Source: Deltaproteobacteria bacterium (GTDB taxonomy: Bacteria > Desulfobacterota > Desulfuromonadia > Geobacterales > Pseudopelobacteraceae). Taken from it: a stretch of 18,142 nt of DNA. The stretch spans positions 1-18,142 of the forward strand of contig JACRCG010000333.1 in the NCBI GenBank assembly GCA_016219145.1. Direction: 5' to 3'. Position numbers and translations under genes: made by a program. A model generated the notes under the pieces. That model worked only from the letters and a program-made list of their open reading frames with translations, searched no databases and was not told the origin of the DNA. Shown here in pieces: positions 1-5,747 of the stretch (the stretch's first letter is position 1; every line of letters begins with the position of its first letter).

Positions 1-172
1 CTCTGAACTTTTCCGCGCTTTCAAAAAATTCCTCAATCAGCGGCACATCACAATATGCCTGGACCTTGACATGGTAATAACCGCCAAAGTAGTGGCTGGT
101 CTGATCACACAGCGATAAGTGGATATATTGATTTACATCAATAACAGCAATAACATCCGACGTTTTCAGCAC
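1..172 (-). CDS. Unrecognised protein, N-terminal 57 codons only
   Basis: An open minus-strand frame runs from a GTG at 170-172 off the left edge of the window without a stop. The GTG overlaps the stop codon of the upstream creatininase-family gene (GTGCTGA, 7 nt shared) and is preceded by GAGGA about 6 nt away, which is why I chose this start. The readable part includes a Tyr/Gly-rich patch FGGYYHVKVQAYC followed by VPLIEEFF. I do not recognise the family and see no signal peptide or membrane segment in this part. Position as the fourth gene of the queD-queE run suggests co-transcription, which is an inference. Confidence 0.7.
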   Translation of the reverse strand, partial: MLKTSDVIAVIDVNQYIHLSLCDQTSHYFGGYYHVKVQAYCDVPLIEEFFESAEKFR

Positions 173-885
173 TTGTATTCCTCAATGGTTTCAATCAGTT
201 TCAGTAATCCATCAACAACCAGTTCCTCGATTCGAGCACCTTTTTCAGCAGAAGCTTTGCCCGGGTCCCCCCAGACCCCGCCCGGCCAGTGGCGGCGTTT
301 ATCCCGGACAAGCAGCCCGGCCGGAAAAGAAGGATACTCGGCCGGGGCGGTTCCCTTTACCAAGGCGGGATGGGAATGCATGATCCTGGAGGTTTCTATT
401 TCACCAGCATGGCAATCCCCTGGGGTTTCTATCAGCTCCCTGCCCAAGTCACGTGCCAGCAGAAACTCGGTCACAACGGCAACTGAAATATCATCATACA
501 ACGCAATCAGTTCCTCTCCAGCTTCCTGCAGAGCTTGGCAATGCGCGCCTCCGGCATGACCGCTCACAGCAATGAAGGTGTTAAGTCCATGACCACGGAG
601 TGACTTCACAATATCCTTGAAGAGGGACTTGAGGGTAGTCGTAGAGATCGAGATGGTGCCGGGATGGCATGAAGTTGATCTGCAGTTACCATAATGAACC
701 GGAGGGGCAACAAACAGGGGACGACGTTCAGCCGCTTTGATGCAGACCTGATATGCCTCGAAAGTGTCAGTGGATAGGGGCAGGTGCGGACCGTGTTCCT
801 CAACCGAACCGAACGGAATCAGGACTATTCTGGTCTCTGTCAGCCCGGCTTCAAACTCCGGCATGGTCATTTCTTCAATAATCAT
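166..885 (-). CDS. Creatininase-family metal-dependent amidohydrolase
   Basis: A 239-residue protein of the creatininase/FAPy-deformylase family, whose members hydrolyse amide or formamide bonds in cyclic or purine-derived substrates using two metal ions. Visible landmarks are FGSVEEHGPHLPLSTDT near residues 25-41 (likely ligands E29, H31, D40), SGHAGGAH in mid-protein where the family usually has GHGGN, and DCHAGEIETS further on. The ATG at 883-885 matches the usual family beginning (MIIEEMT-P-F). A GTG at 901-903 inside the end of queE is an alternative start. It lies directly downstream of queE. The substrate is unknown. The family includes ArfB, which deformylates a GTP-derived formylaminopyrimidine, so a role near GTP-derived deazapurine metabolism is possible but unproven. 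Confidence 0.85.
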   Translation of the reverse strand: MIIEEMTMPEFEAGLTETRIVLIPFGSVEEHGPHLPLSTDTFEAYQVCIKAAERRPLFVAPPVHYGNCRSTSCHPGTISISTTTLKSLFKDIVKSLRGHGLNTFIAVSGHAGGAHCQALQEAGEELIALYDDISVAVVTEFLLARDLGRELIETPGDCHAGEIETSRIMHSHPALVKGTAPAEYPSFPAGLLVRDKRRHWPGGVWGDPGKASAEKGARIEELVVDGLLKLIETIEEYKC

Positions 886-892
886 GACGGAC

Positions 893-1642
893 TCATAAAA
901 CACCCAGAAGTTTATGCATCTGAGGAATGACGCGAACGTCCTTCAGCCTTGACGATGCCAGTTCCTGAAGGCGCAGTATGTGAGAGGCTGAAATGCCGAG
1001 ACTGCCGTCCGGCAAAGTCAGTGGCTGCACAAAAAGCGAAATTGAATGATCAGCTGCGGTAATAATATCGCAGACTTTGTTTATCTCATCTGAACCGGTC
1101 GAATCACCTACCACGATCTTGACCGATACTTCACTGCTTAGTGACTGCTTCAGAAACAGGTCATGCAGCTCCCATAGATGCTCGGTACAGCCGGATGTTG
1201 AAGGAAGCTTCATATCCATGCTGATGTAATCAACGTGGCCGACTACACTCAACAGGGCCATATTCATCGTGCCATTGGTTTCAAGATGAATCGGAATCAG
1301 TTTACGAATCTCCGGGAACCACTCAGCCAGAACATCGGCATTAAGCAACGGTTCTCCGCCGGTAAAACTGATTGAATGATGTGCTCCCGGCAACCGGGTT
1401 TGCCAGTCGGCAATAATCGACAGCATTTTCTGAAGGGAAAGCGGCTGCGGATATTCAACAAGCAGGCCCGAACCGGGTTCGGTTTCAACTCTGTAGCTGT
1501 CTGAATGTTCAAAGTTTGTATCACAGTACCGGCAATCCAGATTGCATCCGGTCAGACGGACAAATATCTGTCTGCGACCAGCCAGCATACCTTCGCCCTG
1601 AATGGATGAAAATATCTCATTTATGCAGAGCAACTTACTCAT
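893..1642 (-). CDS. queE: 7-carboxy-7-deazaguanine synthase
   Basis: A radical SAM enzyme of 249 residues that converts 6-carboxy-5,6,7,8-tetrahydropterin to 7-carboxy-7-deazaguanine in queuosine biosynthesis. The cluster-binding motif is the QueE-type CX3CX2C (C33, C37, C40, in TGCNLDCRYCD). It is preceded by the typical N-terminal FSSIQGEGMLAGRRQIFVR, followed by SFTGGEPLL (the SAM-contacting GGE motif), and ends with the QueE-like VIPQMHKLLG. The ATG at 1640-1642 lies inside the last codons of queD (8-nt overlap) and gives the standard QueE N-terminus. The longer in-frame extension to 1705 is not family-like. The overlap implies translational coupling with queD. The product of this step feeds QueC, which is not in the window. 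Confidence 0.95.
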   Translation of the reverse strand: MSKLLCINEIFSSIQGEGMLAGRRQIFVRLTGCNLDCRYCDTNFEHSDSYRVETEPGSGLLVEYPQPLSLQKMLSIIADWQTRLPGAHHSISFTGGEPLLNADVLAEWFPEIRKLIPIHLETNGTMNMALLSVVGHVDYISMDMKLPSTSGCTEHLWELHDLFLKQSLSSEVSVKIVVGDSTGSDEINKVCDIITAADHSISLFVQPLTLPDGSLGISASHILRLQELASSRLKDVRVIPQMHKLLGVL

Positions 1643-2003
1643 AGTAGCAGGCTGATGCGTTATCAGATTCCCAGACCGTGATGGAAGCCACCTTGATATT
1701 GTCATTGTTCAGCTTTTCGGATATGCGCTGGTACAGGTATCTGGAGATATGCTCGGATGACGGAGAAACAGTCTGGAAGGCAGGGTTTTCATTGAGATAT
1801 TTGTGGTCAAGCTCGTTAATTATGGCGCCGGCTTCCCTTTTCAATACTTTGAAATCGATCCCCAGGCCGGCTTGATCAAGCTCGCGGGCAGTTACGCAAA
1901 CGTCTACTTTCCAGTTGTGGCCATGCAGATTTTCACAATCACCCTGGTAGTTGATTAAATTATGTGCTGCGGCAAAACTGGTTCTGATGGTCAGATTATA
2001 CAC
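1635..2003 (-). CDS. queD: 6-carboxy-5,6,7,8-tetrahydropterin synthase
   Basis: A 122-residue PTPS/QueD-family enzyme that converts 7,8-dihydroneopterin triphosphate to 6-carboxytetrahydropterin, the second committed step of queuosine synthesis. The zinc ligands are H14, H27 and H29 (AAAH and ENLHGHNW). The catalytic Cys is C23 (QGDCEN), the catalytic His is H67 (ELDHKYLN), and the pterin-anchoring Glu is in VWESDNAS. The start is a GTG at 2001-2003, chosen because AGAGGAG lies about 7 nt upstream and the N-terminus YNLTIRTSF fits the family. It is the first gene of the minus-strand queuosine operon and overlaps queE by 8 nt. I saw no preQ1 riboswitch in the short upstream region. Confidence 0.95.
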   Translation of the reverse strand: MYNLTIRTSFAAAHNLINYQGDCENLHGHNWKVDVCVTARELDQAGLGIDFKVLKREAGAIINELDHKYLNENPAFQTVSPSSEHISRYLYQRISEKLNNDNIKVASITVWESDNASACYYE

Positions 2004-2072
2004 AAAAGTCTCCTCTGGCTGGTTTACTGATAGTTTCCGATTTGGAAAAGTGGAGTGATATTACACAAAAAA

Positions 2073-2082
2073 AGGGGTAACC
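2073..2082. repeat. Left 10-bp inverted repeat bounding the scrap zone
   Basis: AGGGGTAACC here is the exact reverse complement of GGTTACCCCT at 3232-3241. Extending right it reads GGGGTAACCACAAGG, which matches 13 of 14 bases of the left arm and loop of the palindrome at 9022-9050 over GGG-AACCACAAGG. It may be half of a related palindromic element. Confidence 0.6.
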
Positions 2083-2095
2083 ACAAGGAGAACTC
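2079..2095. repeat. 17-bp direct repeat, copy 1
   Basis: AACCACAAGGAGAACTC recurs at 2996-3012 with a single difference (A to G at the seventh base). The two copies are 917 bp apart and enclose the hsdM remnant and the PIN toxin-antitoxin pair, as expected of an insertion duplication or a recombination scar. Confidence 0.65.
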
Positions 2096-2270
2096 CTCTG
2101 TCAGACCGTTTCGCCGGTTCTGTGTCAGGCAGTTCGATACCCTTTTCATCGGACATTTTGAGGAACAACAGGTAGGTGAGTTATTCTATTTAATCGCCAT
2201 AATCGATGCCATCATGGCGCATCTGGTGGCAAAAGCCCCAGAGTTTATTTACGATGTCGGACTTTGGGAT
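2083..2270 (-). pseudogene. hsdM: Remnant of type I restriction methylase N-terminus (hsdM)
   Basis: Translating the minus strand from about 2270 gives KSDIVNKLWGFCHQMRHDG, then DYGD, stop, IE, stop, then LTYLLFLKMSDEKGIELP. This is the hallmark N-terminal helical domain of HsdM and related N6-adenine methylases (family pattern ...VNKLW...LRHDGVSYGDYVEQLTYLLFLKMADE...). Two in-frame TAA codons at 2190-2192 and 2181-2183 sit exactly where the family has Tyr and Gln, so single substitutions explain both. No ATG begins it: ATC at 2268-2270 stands where a start would be expected. Similarity fades after about 2127, so only some 50 codons survive of a gene normally near 500 codons. It begins 8 nt after the stop of the PIN toxin gene, which suggests that the pair once led a type I RM operon. 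Confidence 0.8.
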
Positions 2271-2277
2271 TCCTGTG

Positions 2278-2697
2278 TTAAGAGTTGAATTGAGCCAGAA
2301 ATTCACCGGCGGTCATGACCGGAATAGTGGCAAAGCGAAAATCAGAGAGGTTACGGGTTATAATGGCACTCATACCGTTATCAAGCGCAGCATGATACTG
2401 GAGCGCGTCTTCAAAATCTGTGAACGGAGAAGTGAGTGCCTTATCGACTGAAGACTCATCGGCAGGGATGATACTGATCAATTGTCTGAGTATTTTCAGA
2501 TTGGTTTTAATGGTTTCGGCTGAGTACTGTTTGCGCAGAATGTAAAAGATATTGGCGAATACGACAGGAGTTGTGTGTAGCTTCACCTTGCCGTACTCTG
2601 CCATAGCAAACAGTCGCTTGGCCTCGGCAACAAAAGGTTGCCGCCCGATGACAAGATCCAGGATTATGTCGGAATCAACATAAATATCCGGCGTCAT
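2278..2697 (-). CDS. PIN-domain ribonuclease toxin (VapC-like)
   Basis: A 139-residue PIN-domain protein, probably the RNase toxin of a type II toxin-antitoxin pair. Acidic-site landmarks are VDSDIILDL (D8/D10), FTDFEDALQ (D94, E96, D97) and ITRNLSDF (N116, D119). The position that is often Glu in VapC proteins reads N49 in VVFANIFYILRK; I recall this Asn as common in one PIN subfamily, so it need not mean inactivity. The start ATG overlaps the antitoxin stop as ATGA (4 nt), a classic coupled arrangement with the antitoxin first. The stop is followed at once by the hsdM remnant. The RNA target cannot be predicted from sequence. Confidence 0.88.
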   Translation of the reverse strand: MTPDIYVDSDIILDLVIGRQPFVAEAKRLFAMAEYGKVKLHTTPVVFANIFYILRKQYSAETIKTNLKILRQLISIIPADESSVDKALTSPFTDFEDALQYHAALDNGMSAIITRNLSDFRFATIPVMTAGEFLAQFNS

Positions 2698-2939
2698 TTA
2701 TATTTCTCTTCAAGATACGCTGTAATCTCTTCACGGCCCCTGTCACTAACATTCATGGGGAGAATACCGGAAAGACTTGCCACAATCGGTGTGATTTCCT
2801 CTGTTGAACTATCCTTGCGGACAATCAGTTTCAGGTAGCTTTCGACCATATTGGAAAGACTTCTATGCTGCTGACGCGCATATTCCTTGGCCTGTTCGAT
2901 CACATCGCTTTCAATGCTCAACGTTAGTTTGGTCTGCAT
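2694..2939 (-). CDS. Antitoxin partner of the PIN toxin
   Basis: An 81-residue protein beginning MQTKLTLSIESDVIEQAKEY, the beta-strand/helix pattern of a ribbon-helix-helix DNA-binding antitoxin (it resembles DUF6364 as I remember that family). The helical stretch SLSNMVESYLKLI completes the putative DNA-binding fold. The C-terminal half (residues 45-81) would bind the toxin. A GGGGGT Shine-Dalgarno lies 6 nt upstream of the ATG. The gene has its own promoter and a 9-bp-arm palindrome just upstream (see 2951-2986), which fits autorepression by the toxin-antitoxin complex. It overlaps the toxin gene by 4 nt. Confidence 0.85.
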   Translation of the reverse strand: MQTKLTLSIESDVIEQAKEYARQQHRSLSNMVESYLKLIVRKDSSTEEITPIVASLSGILPMNVSDRGREEITAYLEEKYK

Positions 2940-2950
2940 GGCGCACCCCC

Positions 2951-2986
2951 TACGTATAAAATATCAAGCATTATACGTAAAGTCAA
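2951..2986 (-). promoter_or_regulatory. Antitoxin promoter with overlapping palindromic operator
   Basis: On the minus strand TTGACT (2981-2986), a 17-bp spacer and TATTTT (2958-2963) form a good sigma-70 type promoter for the antitoxin-toxin pair. Superimposed is a perfect inverted repeat, TACGTATAA at 2951-2959 and TTATACGTA at 2971-2979, with an 11-bp spacer. One arm covers part of the -10 and the other lies in the spacer, the expected place for a ribbon-helix-helix autorepressor. Confidence 0.7.
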
Positions 2987-2995
2987 CTGGGTTTA

Positions 2996-3012
2996 AACCA
3001 CGAGGAGAACTC
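2996..3012. repeat. 17-bp direct repeat, copy 2
   Basis: AACCACGAGGAGAACTC matches the copy at 2079-2095 in 16 of 17 bases. It marks the left edge of the GIY-YIG-like remnant. Confidence 0.65.
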
Positions 3013-3216
3013 AGCCAGCAGCATATCGTTTGGGTCGCCACACCTGATATTACCGAGTCTGACATCCTCAGTATTGAAGCAGACCTGATTGAAACCTTAA
3101 ATCCAAAAGCCAATGTTATTCGCACCACACCTCCCTATGAGTTACAAGAAGTAACGAAAGAAATAATCCATCAGTATAGATTTCGCATTCATGAACATCG
3201 CCCAAAACGCCGCTAA
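2998..3216 (+). pseudogene. 3' remnant resembling a GIY-YIG nuclease family protein
   Basis: The plus-strand frame reads PRGELSQQHIVWVATPDI, then SIEADLIETLNPKANVIR and a helical tail ending at a TAA. The segment EADLIETLNPKAN resembles the Glu helix and L-P-x-N turn seen near the end of GIY-YIG domains. The GIY and YIG motifs themselves are absent, and the frame upstream of about 2990 runs antisense into the antitoxin gene, so the 5' part is missing. It could instead be the end of an unknown small protein. The assignment rests on one short motif and is tentative. Confidence 0.4.
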
Positions 3217-3231
3217 AATAGTAGCCAACCC

Positions 3232-3241
3232 GGTTACCCCT
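3232..3241. repeat. Right 10-bp inverted repeat bounding the scrap zone
   Basis: GGTTACCCCT is the reverse complement of 2073-2082. It also supplies the stop codon (TTA on the plus strand at 3234-3236) of the orphan VapB-like gene. Confidence 0.6.
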
Positions 3242-3413
3242 CAAAAGAAAGCTTTCCGGCATGTTTTGTCATCAGACTCCTGAGTTTTTTGAGCGCCACA
3301 ATCTCGCACAATGCAACATGAACGACCTCTGTCCGGTTCTTAACTCCCAAAATTTGTACAGCTTCATCGGCCAGTTTGGTATCCAGCCTTATTGTTTTCA
3401 TTGCATCTGTCAT
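3234..3413 (-). CDS. vapB: Orphan VapB-type antitoxin, 59 residues
   Basis: The minus strand encodes a 59-residue protein: MTDAMKTIRLDTKLADEAVQ, then ILGVKNRTEVVHVALCEIVA, then LKKLRSLMTKHAGKLSFEG. This follows the VapB pattern closely: a short beta strand (KTIRLD), a helix, the turn GVKNRTEVV, a second helix ending LKKLR, and a short tail. The start at 3411-3413 has AAGG about 8 nt upstream; an internal ATG (MKTIRLD) at 3399-3401 is possible. No PIN toxin follows it, because the next sequence downstream on this strand is the right inverted repeat and the GIY-YIG-like remnant. It is therefore an orphan antitoxin, possibly left after loss of its vapC. Confidence 0.7.
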   Translation of the reverse strand: MTDAMKTIRLDTKLADEAVQILGVKNRTEVVHVALCEIVALKKLRSLMTKHAGKLSFEG

Positions 3414-3670
3414 AAGTGATACCTTAAGTCCGAAGCAAAATCACCCAACCTCCAGCACTAACGGACACTGTGAGTACAGTCAGTCAGAGCAATCTGCACA
3501 TCAAAATGCAGATCGCAAAGCTTGTCCGGCGAATAGCTTTTATGAGATTGTTTGAGTGATGTGAGTTTATCTCGTATTACAACCTTCATCCCTCTCTTTA
3601 TCTGTTGGCGTGCCAAGGTGTTTTGTTGTAATGTGTCCGATCTAAATATGTTGAAAATGGGATGTGCATC

Positions 3671-5737
3671 ATGACAACAAATGAAGATTTCAAGCTTCCC
3701 CTGACGACTTCAGATCCAACTTGTGATGTTGTGGAAAGTCTGCGTGAAACCGCGCCTCATCTGTTTTCCGAGGGCAAGATCGATTTTGACAAACTCAAAG
3801 AACTTCTCGGCGGACAGATCGAACAAGGAACGGAGCGCTACGGGCTCAGTTGGGCAGGGAAGTCGGAAGCCTTCCGCAATGTGCAGACGCCCAGCGTTGC
3901 TACGCTGTTGCCAATGCCGAGTGAGAGCGTCGATTGGGACAACACCGAAAACCTGATCATTGAGGGGGATAATCTCGAAGTACTGAAGCTGTTGCAGAAG
4001 CCCTATCACGGCAAGGTCAAGATGATCTACATCGACCCGCCATACAACACTGGCAACGAGTTCATCTACCCGGACAATTTCCGGGAAGGGTTGCAGGATT
4101 ACCTGCGATATTCGGGGCAGGTGAGTGAAGAGGGGGTCAAGCAGACAACTAACACCGAGACCAGCGGTCGCTTTCATTCCACCTGGCTGAGCATGATGTA
4201 TCCCCGTCTTTTTCTGGCGCGCAACCTGCTGAAAGACGATGGTGTGATTTTCGTAAGCATCGATGATAACGAGGTTCATAACCTGCGGATGCTTATGAAT
4301 GAGGTGTTTGGGGAGGAAAATTTTGTAGCAACAATTTGCTGGCAGAAGACCTATAGCCCAGCAAATGATAAAAAAGGCATTGATGCAATGCACGATTACT
4401 TGCTGTGCTATGGCCGTTCCGAAATACTTACAATCAATCTCCTCTCAAGGACAGAGAAGCAAGATGCCGCATACTCCAATCCTGATAACGATCAACGAGG
4501 GCCTTGGAAAGCTGTAGACGCGACGAGAGCTGAACACCGTGATTATGCATTCTATCCAATCACAACTACCAGCGGCAAAGAAGTTTGGCCTGCCAAAGGT
4601 AGAAGCTGGGTTTTTACGAAAGAAGAATTACCGGGCTTGATTGCAGACAACCGCCTTTGGTTTGGTGTTAACGGTGATAGTAAACCATCGAAGAAGCTCT
4701 TTCTTACCGATGTTAAGCAAGGTGTTGTTCCAACAACGTGGTGGCCGCACGAAGATTGTGGGCATAATGATGAGTCCAAGAAAGAGCTGAAACGAGTATT
4801 TTCCGAAGACGTACCTTTCCAAACACCAAAACCGACACGGTTGATTAAGAGGATGCTGCACCTGTCAACATGTAGCGCAAACCAAGACATCATCCTCGAC
4901 TTCTTCGCCGGTTCCGGCACCACGGCGCAGGCTGTAATGGAGCTGAATCGCGAGGACAATGGCAACCGTAAATTCATCCTCGTTCAACTACCGGAAAAGA
5001 CCGAGAACCCCGCATTCCCCACTATCGCCGACATTACCCGTGAACGGGTGCGGCGGGTTATTGATAAACTTAACGGCGAAAGGCAAATCCCCCCTATCCC
5101 CCCTTTCACAAAGGGGGGAACTGGTTCTTCCTTGTCTTTAAAGGGAGCGCCAATGGACTCATTGTTCGCAGAAGAAACAGTGACAGGTTCTCTCCCCCCT
5201 TTAGGAAAGGGGGGCGGGGGGGATTTAGGTTTCCGCGCTTTCAAACTATCTTCTTCCAACTTCAAGATCTGGGACGCCGACCATGCGCCCGCAACCTCTG
5301 ATGCCCTGGCTGAACAGCTCAAGCTCTACGCCGACAACATCGAGCATCTGCGCGACAAGCAGGATATCCTCTATGAATTAATCCTCAAAACCGGCAAGCC
5401 GCTTTCGAGCAGGATTGAAACCATAGAAATCCCCTCCCCCTTGACGGGGGAGGGTCAGGGTGGGGGTGAAGGCGCCACTTGCACGGATGCCGGCAGCTTC
5501 CCCCACCCCCCGGCCCCCTCCCGCCAGGGGAGGGGGAGTGTTGTGTACTCCGTATCCGAAGGGCAACTCCTCATCTGCCTGGAAAATCCGATCACCAAAG
5601 AGATCCTGCGCGGCATGATGAAACGCAAGCCGCTGCAGATTCTCTGCCTCGACACCGCTTTCGGCGGTGATGACGCGCTTAAAACTAATACCGTGCTGGA
5701 AGCCAAATCGCACGGCATCGTGTTCAGAACGGCATAA
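3671..5737 (+). CDS. mod: Type III restriction-modification methyltransferase subunit
   Basis: A 688-residue beta-class adenine-N6 methyltransferase, the modification and target-recognition subunit of a type III RM system. The catalytic motif IV is IDPPYNTG (D122-Y125) and the SAM-binding motif I is ILDFFAGSGTT (around D410-G416). DPPY precedes FxGxG, as expected for Mod, and the roughly 280 residues between them should hold the target-recognition domain. I chose ATG 3671 because GGGA lies 8 nt upstream; ATG 3662 is an alternative. The C-terminal part contains two in-frame GC-rich palindromic insertions (residues about 472-519 and 587-622), after which the usual Mod sequence resumes (FRAFKLSSSNFKIWD; VVYSVSEGQLLICLE). 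The frame is open throughout. It leads the operon mod-mntA-hepT-res. Confidence 0.92.
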   Translation: MTTNEDFKLPLTTSDPTCDVVESLRETAPHLFSEGKIDFDKLKELLGGQIEQGTERYGLSWAGKSEAFRNVQTPSVATLLPMPSESVDWDNTENLIIEGDNLEVLKLLQKPYHGKVKMIYIDPPYNTGNEFIYPDNFREGLQDYLRYSGQVSEEGVKQTTNTETSGRFHSTWLSMMYPRLFLARNLLKDDGVIFVSIDDNEVHNLRMLMNEVFGEENFVATICWQKTYSPANDKKGIDAMHDYLLCYGRSEILTINLLSRTEKQDAAYSNPDNDQRGPWKAVDATRAEHRDYAFYPITTTSGKEVWPAKGRSWVFTKEELPGLIADNRLWFGVNGDSKPSKKLFLTDVKQGVVPTTWWPHEDCGHNDESKKELKRVFSEDVPFQTPKPTRLIKRMLHLSTCSANQDIILDFFAGSGTTAQAVMELNREDNGNRKFILVQLPEKTENPAFPTIADITRERVRRVIDKLNGERQIPPIPPFTKGGTGSSLSLKGAPMDSLFAEETVTGSLPPLGKGGGGDLGFRAFKLSSSNFKIWDADHAPATSDALAEQLKLYADNIEHLRDKQDILYELILKTGKPLSSRIETIEIPSPLTGEGQGGGEGATCTDAGSFPHPPAPSRQGRGSVVYSVSEGQLLICLENPITKEILRGMMKRKPLQILCLDTAFGGDDALKTNTVLEAKSHGIVFRTA
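5086..5227. repeat. GC-rich palindromic element inserted in mod, type A
   Basis: A paired-hairpin element of about 142 bp. Left hairpin: CCCCCCTTT, CAC, AAAGGGGGG at 5099-5118. Right hairpin: CCCCCCTTT, AGG, AAAGGGGGG at about 5194-5214. Outer AAATCCCCCC and GGGGGGGATTT form a further inverted pair. It is read through in the mod frame as PPIPPFTKGG and then SLPPLGKGGGG. This C6TTT/AAAG6 type is a dispersed repeat known from many Geobacter-like and other genomes. It includes a run of seven G at about 5216-5222. Confidence 0.8.
5430..5539. repeat. GC-rich palindromic element inserted in mod, type B
   Basis: A second, different inverted-repeat element of about 110 bp. Its left half contains CCCCTCCCCCTTGACGGGGG and its right half GGCCCCCTCCCGCCAGGGGA. 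The outer TCCCCTCCCC and GGGGAGGGGGA arms are complementary. It is translated in frame as PSPLTGEGQGGGEG ... PHPPAPSRQGRG. This CCCTCNCCC/GGGAGAGGG family is widespread in bacteria and is normally intergenic. Confidence 0.75.
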
Positions 5738-5747
5738 GGAGACGGCC

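Noticed and set aside
2004..2072. preQ1 riboswitch upstream of queD
   Set aside because: No preQ1 aptamer pattern is present; only a short TTTCC/GGAAA inverted repeat and a T-run on the minus strand are visible.
2055..2451. Plus-strand reading frames of 77 and 81 codons across the queD-toxin gap
   Set aside because: They are antisense to the hsdM remnant and the 3' end of the PIN toxin gene. The meaningful similarity is on the minus strand.
3458..3589. Minus-strand 43-codon frame (MKVVIRDKLTSLKQSHKSYS...) in the gap before mod
   Set aside because: The GA-rich sequence touches the ATG with no spacing for ribosome binding, the frame stays open upstream into the antisense of mod, and no family is recognised. 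It may be a decayed fragment.
3710..4393. Minus-strand 227-codon frame inside mod
   Set aside because: It is antisense to the conserved DPPY region of mod and has no domain-like pattern of its own.
5086..5539. Possible CRISPR-like repeat array in mod
   Set aside because: There are two different palindromic elements, without regular repeat-spacer spacing, inside an open reading frame.
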